DNA of 12,183 nucleotides from Defluviitaleaceae bacterium (GCA_009782245.1 WRKK01000310.1:1-12183); one strand, 5' to 3'. Positions 1 to 4,953 are shown, numbered from the stretch's first letter. A program made the numbers and translations. The notes: a model not told the origin generated them from the sequence alone.

Positions 1-422
1 GCAACAATAGCGTTTATACTGTCAATAACCTTGCAACAGTTGCCAAAAGCACGGTTGTATTCGTCGTACGATTTTGTGTCGTCAAAATAGCCGAGGTCGA
101 GTTCGGTGGTTTTTTGCAGAAATTCATTGACAATTTGCACGTAAATTTTTTCGCTAGAGACTCTGTCGTATATGGAAAATAAGATTGTGGCGAAACGGAT
201 TAGCAAGAACGGCACGGTAAAAAATACTGTAACACGTACAATTTCGGCAAAATCCCCTAAAATAATGGCATCTAGCATATACATGGGCATAAGCACAGTA
301 AGAAAAACCTGCACACTGCCCAGTATTGCAACAAAAATCCGCAGGAAAAGCAGAAGTTTGTTGTAGCGGAAAACTCGTTTAAGTAGAAATAGGTTGTTTG
401 TTAATGTTCTTTTTATGTTTAT
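1..422 (-). CDS. ABC exporter, N-terminal transmembrane domain (partial, runs off left edge)
   Basis: This is the first ~140 residues of what looks like a type I ABC exporter half-transporter; the rest, including any ATPase domain, lies left of the window. Seen: a basic amphipathic start (N-I-K-R-T-L-T-N-N-L-F-L-L-K-R-V-F-R-Y), two hydrophobic helices, then the cytosolic stretch L-D-L-G-Y-F-D-D-T-K-S-Y-D-E-Y-N-R-A-F, which matches the usual 'ldl.yfd....yd...ra' coupling region of ABC membrane domains. It begins directly with the membrane domain, so there is no N-terminal C39 peptidase. The frame is open from 470 downwards but has no ATG, GTG or TTG before the first helix. The best start is an ATA at 420-422 (giving M-N-I-K-R-T), with GAGG eight bases upstream; the ancestral codon was probably ATG. 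It follows three cysteine-rich peptide genes, so peptide export is a reasonable inference. A drug or lipid exporter is the alternative. Confidence 0.72.
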   Translation of the reverse strand, partial: MNIKRTLTNNLFLLKRVFRYNKLLLFLRIFVAILGSVQVFLTVLMPMYMLDAIILGDFAEIVRVTVFFTVPFLLIRFATILFSIYDRVSSEKIYVQIVNEFLQKTTELDLGYFDDTKSYDEYNRAFGNCCKVIDSINAIV

Positions 423-445
423 TGGCTTGTCCTCGCTAAAATTGT

Positions 446-484
446 GGCTGGGCGGAGAGCGGCGTTGGCTTTATTTGCCCAACC
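446..484 (-). other. Stem-loop between peptide gene and ABC gene
   Basis: Read on the minus strand, GGTTGGGC (484-477) can pair with GCCCAGCC (453-446), giving eight pairs with one G-U. A strong U-run does not follow, only ACAATTTTAG. It could act as an attenuator or as an mRNA stability/processing element separating abundant precursor mRNA from the transporter message. The function is inferred. Confidence 0.4.
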
Positions 485-555
485 TAATATTAGTTGCGCA
501 TACGGCTGGTTATATCGCTGTTAAACGATTTTCTTCAGCCGCACATCAATACATA

Positions 556-792
556 TCAATCTGGATTATGGCAAGCAAAATTAATAGTACCCGATAAATT
601 AGAAGTTTCACAAGTGCCAGAGCATACCATGTTAAAGTTGAGCCTATCGTTGAAACGAGTTGGTGTAGGGCAAGTAGCGTTAAAATTAACGTTGGTTTTG
701 TTTTTGGAAATCAAGCAACTTTGTGCAACAGGGCAAACAATATTGGCTTGCAGTCCATTTCGCCTTAACAGGGGGATAATTTCAAAGTTCAC
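556..792 (-). CDS. Six-cysteine small protein, copy 1 (candidate precursor peptide)
   Basis: A 78-residue protein, last of three tandem paralogues and nearest the ABC gene. It starts at GTG (790-792) with GAGG six bases upstream. The N-terminus M-N-F-E-I-I is shared with the other two copies, followed by a short basic segment. Six cysteines lie at residues 20, 26, 41, 57, 61 and 74. Four N-x-x-C motifs occur: NIVC (17-20), NATC (38-41, followed by Pro), NMVC (54-57) and NFAC (71-74). There is no signal peptide, membrane helix, double-glycine leader site or lipobox. Family unknown to me. The repeated architecture, small size and neighbouring exporter suggest an exported peptide, possibly with the N-terminus as a leader and the cysteines crosslinked. 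An unmodified metal-binding or disulfide protein is the alternative. Confidence 0.72.
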   Translation of the reverse strand: MNFEIIPLLRRNGLQANIVCPVAQSCLISKNKTNVNFNATCPTPTRFNDRLNFNMVCSGTCETSNLSGTINFACHNPD

Positions 793-830
793 AATTTACC
801 TCGTGCTTTCTAGCGTTGTTAAACGCAACA
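793..830 (-). repeat. 5' block of peptide copy 1, duplicated upstream of copy 3
   Basis: On the minus strand this block reads TTGCGTTTAACAACGCTAG, then AAAGCACGAGG and the start codon. The block before copy 3 (1352-1386) reads TTGCGTTAAACCGCTAGAAA, then ACGAGGG and the start. They differ by a few indels, so the duplication included the ribosome-binding region and not just the coding part. In this copy GCGTT-TAAC-AACGC can form a 5-bp hairpin upstream of the Shine-Dalgarno sequence. Confidence 0.6.
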
Positions 831-855
831 GGTTTTGGCGACAAAAATCTAATCC

Positions 856-1098
856 CTAATCAGCCGCACACACGCCATTTGTTATGCTGGCGTTGAAAAA
901 CGAGCCGTCTTCCAAGCAACCGCAAACAGCGTTAAGCGATTTTACAGCTGGCGTTATTGGACAAGACGGATTTGTGCTGCGGAAGTTTCTTTTTTGTTGA
1001 GCAAGCCAAAGTTGGAAACAACCGCTTGCACAAACAACGTTCGTGGTTCTGCTTGGGCCTTTCACGAATTGCCCATTTGAGATAATTTCAAAATTCAT
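856..1098 (-). CDS. Six-cysteine small protein, copy 2 (candidate precursor peptide)
   Basis: An 80-residue middle paralogue. The ATG at 1096-1098 has a very strong AAGGAGG site five to six bases upstream. The stop codon of copy 3 (TAA, 1111-1109) forms part of this site, so the two are translationally adjacent, with a ten-base gap. N-terminus M-N-F-E-I-I-S, then a Gly/Lys/Arg stretch. Cysteines lie at 23, 27, 46, 59, 61 and 77. N-x-x-C motifs are NVVC (20-23), NPSC (43-46, followed by Pro), NAVC (56-59) and NGVC (74-77). The basic tail after motif 1 (Q-Q-K-R) and the acidic residues after motif 3 match the other copies in position. No signal peptide or GG cleavage site. Function unknown; interpreted with its neighbours as a candidate exported or modified peptide. 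Confidence 0.77.
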   Translation of the reverse strand: MNFEIISNGQFVKGPSRTTNVVCASGCFQLWLAQQKRNFRSTNPSCPITPAVKSLNAVCGCLEDGSFFNASITNGVCAAD

Positions 1099-1108
1099 AA
1101 TGTCCTCC

Positions 1109-1351
1109 TTAACAGCCGCCGTTTATTATGATTCCAGGTGGTAAGTTGTCGGCGGAACATTCAAAATTGGCAAAGTCGCAAACAGCGTTTATTACTGGTC
1201 TTCCGCCAGGAGTTGCCCTTGTGTTTGGGCAAGCTGTGTTTAGTTGCAATCTCCGCGAAAATTGCGATACAGAACAATCCACGGCACAAACTAGGTTTAG
1301 CCGCAAGCCGCTGGCGATAAAGTCTCTTAATGAAATAATTTCAAAGTTCAT
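1109..1351 (-). CDS. Six-cysteine small protein, copy 3 (candidate precursor peptide)
   Basis: An 80-residue paralogue, first of the three to be translated. The frame is open further upstream (to 1408), but the ATG at 1349-1351 is chosen because GAGGG lies just before it and the protein then begins M-N-F-E-I-I-S like its siblings. Cysteines lie at 22, 26, 41, 58, 65 and 80. N-x-x-C motifs are NLVC (19-22), NTAC (38-41, followed by Pro), NAVC (55-58) and NGGC (77-80). The protein ends on the last cysteine. Order of elements: basic segment, NxVC-x3-C, arginine pair, NxxC-P, NxVC-x6-C with acidic residues, hydrophobic run, C-terminal NxxC. Family not recognised. Same interpretation as copies 1 and 2. 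Confidence 0.76.
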   Translation of the reverse strand: MNFEIISLRDFIASGLRLNLVCAVDCSVSQFSRRLQLNTACPNTRATPGGRPVINAVCDFANFECSADNLPPGIIINGGC

Positions 1352-1386
1352 AATTCCCTCGTTTTCTAGCGGTTTAACGCAATGAA
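1352..1386 (-). repeat. 5' block of peptide copy 3, paired with the block upstream of copy 1
   Basis: This block contains the TTGCGTTAAAC-CGCTAGAAAAC-GAGGG arrangement shared with 793-830. The first codons after the start are also near-identical at DNA level (AACTTTGAAATTAT in both). Copy 2 lacks the block because it sits almost against the end of copy 3. Confidence 0.6.
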
Positions 1387-1427
1387 GTTTCGCAATTTCA
1401 CGAAACATTTACGTAAAATTGCGAAAC
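1387..1427 (-). promoter_or_regulatory. 12-bp perfect inverted repeat upstream of the peptide genes
   Basis: GTTTCGCAATTT at 1387-1398 is exactly the reverse complement of AAATTGCGAAAC at 1416-1427, with a 17-base loop. The loop region holds a second small palindrome, TTTACGTAAA (1409-1418), overlapping the right arm. It lies between the 43-residue ORF and peptide copy 3. It could be an operator for a regulator, or an RNA hairpin that separates or protects the peptide message. No U-run follows on the minus strand, so a simple terminator is unlikely. Confidence 0.55.
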
Positions 1428-1439
1428 CAATACATAATT

Positions 1440-1571
1440 TTAAGGCAAATCGTTAATTTCTGCTTGTTCTTGTTTCAACACGGCTGTTTGGGCGGTTTTG
1501 GGGATATTTTCAAAAGTGGACAACTTAAAATTATCCAAGAAAGCCACAATTAGCCTTGTTTCATATTCCAT
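1440..1571 (-). CDS. 43-residue small protein, unknown
   Basis: A short ORF of 43 codons begins M-E-Y-E-T-R-L-I-V-A-F-L-D-N-F-K and ends I-N-D-L-P. The ATG at 1569-1571 has AGGAA five bases upstream, and the isomerase stop TAG overlaps this site, leaving an eight-base gap. The composition suggests one amphipathic helix followed by a Gln/Lys/Glu-rich tail. No cysteine and no signal peptide. The start context ACATTATG followed by M-x-[F/Y]-E resembles that of peptide copy 2, so it could be a cysteine-less relative, a cofactor or immunity peptide, or chance. It is likely translated, given spacing and ribosome site, but the function is unknown. Confidence 0.5.
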   Translation of the reverse strand: MEYETRLIVAFLDNFKLSTFENIPKTAQTAVLKQEQAEINDLP

Positions 1572-1579
1572 AATGTTTC

Positions 1580-2356
1580 CTAAAAAATTACGCCGTCTTT
1601 CTCTAGTTTCCGCAGGTTGTCAATGCAATGCTGAATGCCGTCAAACTGCGAAAATTTCTCGGAACATTCGTATTCCACGATGTGCCACTTGATATTAGGC
1701 TGATGTTCACGGCACAACTTGAAGTATTTGCCCCAATCGATGTCGTCTTCGCCAATCATTGTGGCGTGTCCAGTTTTTAGCGAAAACGGCTTGTGGTGCA
1801 GAGTTCTGGCTCTGCCAGGGTAGCGGATAATTGGATCGTAAACGTCTGTATCTGGGCCAGCCGTCCAAGCGTTGCCGTTGTCCATTTGCAAGCCGATGCA
1901 AGCATCCGTGTTATCGAAGAAATAATGAATCGGCAAACCGCCCTCTAAATCTTGAAATTCGCCGCCGTGATTGTGGTAGGCAAGGTTCATTCCGTACGGA
2001 GCGAGTTTTTTCGCAATCTCGTTGAATTTTTTTGCGGTTTCTAGCCAAGCGGCTTTGCTGTTGGTGCATTCGTCGGGCAAGCCTGGCACGACAATTTCGT
2101 TGTTGCCCAAAATTTTGTTGTAGGTAATTGTGGCAATAAGGCGGTCGTTTTGCACATAGTGCCACGGAGTATGCCAACCACAGCAAACAAGCCCTGTGTC
2201 ATCAAGGGCGGCACGGAGTTCTTGGGCGGTGTGATTAAACTCCCAAAAAAACTCAACGGCATCATAGCCCATCGCCTTAACTTTGCGGAGCGTTCCCCAC
2301 AAATCTTTCGCCAGTTCGTCCCGAACGGAGAATAATTCTACTCCAAATTTTAACAT
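1580..2356 (-). CDS. Sugar phosphate isomerase/epimerase (AP-endonuclease-2-like TIM barrel)
   Basis: A 258-residue protein of the xylose-isomerase-like TIM-barrel superfamily (PF01261-like), normal length. Visible motifs: E35-F-F-W-E near the N-terminus, G-W-H62-T-P-W, A-Y-H128-N-H130-G-G-E133-F, Q-M-D159-N-G-N, H187-H188-K-P, then G-E-D-D-I-D-W-G and V-E228-Y-E230. These Asp/His/Glu positions fit the divalent-metal site of IolE/tagatose-epimerase-type enzymes. Cytoplasmic; the actual sugar or inositol substrate cannot be read from sequence. The start ATG (2354-2356) has CAGGAG eight bases upstream. It has its own probable promoter at 2458-2484 and sits at the head of the run leading into the 43-residue ORF and the six-cysteine peptides. 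Whether it has any role in that system is unclear; it may simply be a metabolic gene upstream. Confidence 0.88.
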   Translation of the reverse strand: MLKFGVELFSVRDELAKDLWGTLRKVKAMGYDAVEFFWEFNHTAQELRAALDDTGLVCCGWHTPWHYVQNDRLIATITYNKILGNNEIVVPGLPDECTNSKAAWLETAKKFNEIAKKLAPYGMNLAYHNHGGEFQDLEGGLPIHYFFDNTDACIGLQMDNGNAWTAGPDTDVYDPIIRYPGRARTLHHKPFSLKTGHATMIGEDDIDWGKYFKLCREHQPNIKWHIVEYECSEKFSQFDGIQHCIDNLRKLEKDGVIF

Positions 2357-2403
2357 TTTATCTAACTCCTGTCAATATAAAATTGAAATTTTTGGTAATT
2401 TTG

Positions 2404-2415
2404 CACAAATTTGTG
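2404..2415. promoter_or_regulatory. 12-bp palindrome in the isomerase leader
   Basis: CACAAATTTGTG is a perfect palindrome lying between the likely transcription start (near 2450) and the isomerase start codon. The position suits a repressor operator. The regulator is unknown. Confidence 0.35.
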
Positions 2416-2457
2416 AATATCGTTGGCTGCAATGATTTTTGTGCCGAAGTTCCTGCT

Positions 2458-2484
2458 ATTATAATATCACAAAATTTGGGTAAA
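2458..2484 (-). promoter_or_regulatory. Probable promoter for isomerase/peptide operon
   Basis: Minus strand: perfect -10 TATAAT (2463-2458) with a candidate -35 TTTACC (2484-2479), spacer 15, shorter than ideal. The expected start is near 2450, about 95 bases before the isomerase ATG. It lies in the gap between the PIN-toxin gene and the isomerase gene. Confidence 0.5.
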
Positions 2485-2523
2485 GTAAAAAGTTTTTTGC
2501 TTTCATTAAAAATTCTACCAACC

Positions 2524-2910
2524 CTACAAATCCGCCAAAAACCCTGTTGGCGAAACAACAAACCCCTCCACAGGATAATGTTTCATATTCCCAGTTATCA
2601 ATTTTGCACCAAAATATACCGCAACATCATAAAAACAGCGGTCTTTTTCGTCTATCATTGGGAAAGTGCTTTTGGGCGGCTCGTGCAGCAAGCCGTATTC
2701 TATTACTACAGCAAGAAAGTTTTTGCGGTCTTCTTTCGAAAAGTTAAAATGCGGTCTTGCTAATACTTTTTGGTATTCATTCAAAATTTCAGCATTATAG
2801 CAAGCCGTTAATTGCAAATTTTTAATCATATCCACAATTTTCGCAGGATTACCGTTGGGCGACTTAAACCCTGATACAATCACATTTGTATCAACAACAA
2901 CGTTACCCAT
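2524..2910 (-). CDS. PIN-domain toxin (putative toxin component, PIN family)
   Basis: A 128-residue PIN-domain protein of the COG1569/TIGR00305-like group, predicted Mg-dependent RNase toxin. It opens with V-V-V-D7-T-N-V-I-V-S-G; further acidic residues include E45 (A-E-I-L-N-E-Y), D87/D90 in I-D-E-K-D, and D95 in Y-D-V-A. The C-terminal signature I-T-G-N-M-K-H-Y-P is typical of this group. Full length. The start ATG (2908-2910) overlaps the end of the upstream antitoxin gene by eight bases (ATGGGTAA), and the Shine-Dalgarno site is weak, which suggests translational coupling. The context, second gene of a pair after a ribbon-helix-helix protein, fits a type II toxin-antitoxin module. The target RNA is unknown. 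Confidence 0.88.
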   Translation of the reverse strand: MGNVVVDTNVIVSGFKSPNGNPAKIVDMIKNLQLTACYNAEILNEYQKVLARPHFNFSKEDRKNFLAVVIEYGLLHEPPKSTFPMIDEKDRCFYDVAVYFGAKLITGNMKHYPVEGFVVSPTGFLADL

Positions 2911-3406
2911 GAATAGTTACCGCCCAACCATTTTGACGTTCTTCTATTTCCATGTCTAGCTCATCTGCCCATAGTTGCTCGACTGGTAATAGTTTTGTCT
3001 GGTCTTCAAATAATGCCGATTTTGCCCGCAATTCTCTTAACAATGTCTCTTTTTCTTGGTTTTCCGCTCTAGCAAGTGCTATTTCGGCGTTTATTTCGTC
3101 CATTGTCATCTCCGAACTGCCGTCTAGTTCGGCTTGTTTCCTCATGGTTTCTAAAGATTTTGCGAAGTTTTCCATTGTGTCGCTACTTTTTGGCTCTTTT
3201 AGACTTTCACGAATTGTTTTTTTTCGTGGTAAAGGTTGCCGATTCTGCACAGTTGCACCCTCGAAGAGCATTTCTCTTGTTTGCACGGCTTTTTTTATTA
3301 AAATATTTACTGCTGAATCCGCATTTAAGCCGATTCCCTCGCATAATTTGCTGAACTCATTGTGCGTGGTTTCGTCCACTTTTACTACTAGTTCTGTCAT
3401 TGCCAT
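2903..3406 (-). CDS. RelB/DinJ-type antitoxin with extended C-terminus
   Basis: A 167-residue protein. Residues 3-46 (T-E-L-V-V-K-V-D-E-T-T ... I-L-I-K-K-A-V) look like a ribbon-helix-helix DNA-binding domain of the RelB/DinJ group. The later motif M-T-M-D-E-I-N-A-E-I-A-L-A-R-A-E (about 100-115) is the usual RelB/DinJ tail. It continues about 50 residues beyond, through a Glu/Arg-rich helical stretch to a tryptophan-containing end (L-W-A-D-E-L ... N-G-W-A-V). That makes it clearly longer than the ~80-100 residues usual for DinJ. The extension may be the segment that wraps the PIN toxin. The ATG at 3404-3406 has AGGAGG about eight bases upstream; a second ATG two codons later is possible. The pair is likely autoregulated by the antitoxin. 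Confidence 0.83.
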   Translation of the reverse strand: MAMTELVVKVDETTHNEFSKLCEGIGLNADSAVNILIKKAVQTREMLFEGATVQNRQPLPRKKTIRESLKEPKSSDTMENFAKSLETMRKQAELDGSSEMTMDEINAEIALARAENQEKETLLRELRAKSALFEDQTKLLPVEQLWADELDMEIEERQNGWAVTIHG

Positions 3407-3431
3407 AAAAAATCCCTCCTAAAAAATAATG

Positions 3432-3758
3432 TTACTTCTTTTGCGTTGCTTGCGAAATTTTCACTATATATTTGCCTTTACGCAAAGCAACGTTCATAAA
3501 AAGTATTCCAATAAACATTCCTGCCATATAAGCAAAAACAAAATATGCAGGATTAAATTGTCCAAAATAAAATATCAGTGTAATCACAAAATAAATCGCC
3601 ATTATTGCTACACAACCACCACCAATAATCCTTTTCACGGCGGATTTATCCGTAATTATAACGTCTTTTCTGTCGTATTTATCGATACCACTAACAAACA
3701 AAAACCAAACAGCGACTATAATAGCAAAGTTTATCAACATTGTTATCCAATCAATCAT
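3432..3758 (-). CDS. Small membrane protein, three predicted helices
   Basis: A 108-residue hydrophobic protein with likely transmembrane helices at about 5-23, 46-66 and 70-91 and a basic C-terminus (R-K-G-K ... Q-K-K). Between helices 1 and 2 lies a charged loop (D-K-Y-D-R-K-D). The ATG at 3756-3758 has AGGAGG about seven bases upstream, so it is well translated. It lies 54 bases after the Uma2 gene and 25 bases before the antitoxin gene, in the same direction. I do not recognise the family. A function in the toxin-antitoxin unit or with Uma2 cannot be claimed. Confidence 0.72.
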   Translation of the reverse strand: MIDWITMLINFAIIVAVWFLFVSGIDKYDRKDVIITDKSAVKRIIGGGCVAIMAIYFVITLIFYFGQFNPAYFVFAYMAGMFIGILFMNVALRKGKYIVKISQATQKK

Positions 3759-3812
3759 ATTATTTCCTCCTAATTAAAAATAATTTTCCGCAAACCCACA
3801 GCAACCCATTTC

Positions 3813-4334
3813 TCAAGCCAACAACCGCAAATCAATATTAACGCCCTTTTGCGTTACAAGCACATTCTGCAAATTTTGCGGCGGCAATTTATTTTTGCCA
3901 AGCCAACATTCAACCTCGTTAGAATTTTGCGTAAAATACCAATGCTCCGTGGTTTCGCCTGTAGAGTACGTTTCACGCTTTAACGTGCGTTCCGCCGATA
4001 GGTTTGATTTTGACCAAACTTCCACAATCAAATCTGGAAAACCTGCCACTTTTTCCGTGTTGCCGCTTAACTGAAACGGATTATCCCGAAAAAACATAAT
4101 ATCTGGTACAAAAGCGTTAAATTCGTCCAAATCTTCGCTAGAAACCTCATTTGCGGCTATAAGAGAATATTTACTTGCAATATCCGTGCTAAAACTGTAG
4201 CATAATCCTTTATCCTCTTTTTTTAGCAAAACATCTTTTTCGAACAAAAATGGAACTAACCTCGCAAAAACAAAGCTGGTCAGCTGGCTGTGCCGCTCTT
4301 TTGGTTGCGACATTTCCACGGCGTACGCAATCAT
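3813..4334 (-). CDS. Uma2-family nuclease-like protein (second of tandem pair)
   Basis: A 173-residue protein with the Uma2/DUF820 core (PF05685-like, PD-(D/E)xK restriction-endonuclease fold). Seen: V-P-D78-I-M-F-F, then G-F-P-D101-L-I-V-E105-V-W-S, K119 in T-L-K-R-E-T-Y, and T-T-E-H-W-Y-F. D78, D101/E105 and K119 are the candidate catalytic residues and all are present. The N-terminus M-I-A-Y-A-V-E-M-S-Q-P is slightly short for the family. The start ATG (4332-4334) overlaps the stop of the upstream paralogue as TAATG, and a GAGAGGGG site lies inside that gene. Uma2 proteins are widespread, often in many copies, and their biological role is poorly known. Nuclease activity is predicted from the fold only. 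Confidence 0.85.
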   Translation of the reverse strand: MIAYAVEMSQPKERHSQLTSFVFARLVPFLFEKDVLLKKEDKGLCYSFSTDIASKYSLIAANEVSSEDLDEFNAFVPDIMFFRDNPFQLSGNTEKVAGFPDLIVEVWSKSNLSAERTLKRETYSTGETTEHWYFTQNSNEVECWLGKNKLPPQNLQNVLVTQKGVNIDLRLLA

Positions 4335-4873
4335 TATGGAAAAACCCCTCTCAAATCAATAGCAAAGCCATCTTTAGTATGCACAACTTCTCGCAAATCC
4401 AGCGCCGCTTGCTTTTCTTCGCCAATATACCGCTCAAAAATGGGAGAATCTTGCGTAATATACCATTGTTCGGTGGTTGCCGCTGTTGCGTATAAGTTTT
4501 TTTTGAAGTGGATTTCACGCTCATAGTTGGAATCTGACCAAATTTCCACAATCAAATCTGGAAACCCTGCAACTCTTACGCCATTTTTGGAAAAAATCAC
4601 TTTTTCCTTGGAAAGCAACATAATATCAGGCGTAATCACACTTAACTGCGTTATAACATTATCCACAAAATGCTTTGTATCGGCTATTTCAGCAGTGTTT
4701 ACAAGGTAATTACAATTATCTTCAGCGTGGCGTTTGCCGTAATACGTCAAATCGCAATCTTCTCTCATTATTTTTTTATCACGTAAGCCAAGGTTAATTA
4801 GCTGAACAGCAATCCCCATACTTATATCTCTGTGCAATTCCGTCGTTCCCATTCCCATGAAAACCAAATCCAT
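4334..4873 (-). CDS. Uma2-family nuclease-like protein (first of tandem pair)
   Basis: A 179-residue protein, paralogue of the downstream gene. Core motifs: T-P-D83-I-M-L-L, G-F-P-D106-L-I-V-E110-I-W-S, lysines 124-125 (H-F-K-K-N-L-Y), and T-T-E-Q-W-Y-I. All candidate catalytic positions of the PD-(D/E)xK fold are kept. The frame is open to a TTG at 4909, but the ATG at 4871-4873 is chosen because AGGAGGG lies about six bases before it. The two Uma2 proteins are similar around the active site but differ strongly in the N-terminal third, so the duplication is old. It sits 92 bases after glgD and may be read from the same message. Confidence 0.85.
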   Translation of the reverse strand: MDLVFMGMGTTELHRDISMGIAVQLINLGLRDKKIMREDCDLTYYGKRHAEDNCNYLVNTAEIADTKHFVDNVITQLSVITPDIMLLSKEKVIFSKNGVRVAGFPDLIVEIWSDSNYEREIHFKKNLYATAATTEQWYITQDSPIFERYIGEEKQAALDLREVVHTKDGFAIDLRGVFP

Positions 4874-4902
4874 AAAATCCCTCCTAAAAATATGCGAAAA
4901 AT

Positions 4903-4953
4903 CCCCCAAAAACCCACAAGAGCGAATTTCCCCAAAAATCCCGAAAAATCCGC
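4903..4953 (-). other. G-tract-rich spacer and hairpin between glgD and Uma2
   Basis: On the minus (mRNA) strand this spacer carries G-runs of 3, 4, 3 and 5 (complements of 4942-4940, 4933-4930, 4915-4913 and 4907-4903), separated mostly by T-runs. GCGGATTT (4953-4946) can also pair with AAATTCGC (4929-4922), eight pairs with one G-U. It might fold as a G-quadruplex or hairpin that tunes read-through from glgD. No clean terminator is visible. Low confidence in any specific role. Confidence 0.35.

Noticed and set aside
394..859. Plus-strand ORFs opposite the peptide genes
   Set aside because: No ribosome site, no recognisable domain, and they are antisense to a coherent paralogous family.
1352..1408. 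19-residue extension of peptide copy 3
   Set aside because: It spans the duplicated 5' block and the ribosome site, and the other copies start at M-N-F-E-I-I.
2479..2505. A/T-rich hairpin as terminator after the PIN gene
   Set aside because: The stem is mostly A-U and pairs well only on the plus strand, where no gene ends; on the minus strand it has a mismatch and no U-run.
3429..3773. Plus-strand ORF opposite the membrane protein
   Set aside because: Low-complexity antisense translation of a well-supported minus-strand gene with a strong ribosome site.
4874..4909. TTG start extending the first Uma2 protein by 12 residues
   Set aside because: The AGGAGGG site lies inside this extension, directly before the ATG at 4873.
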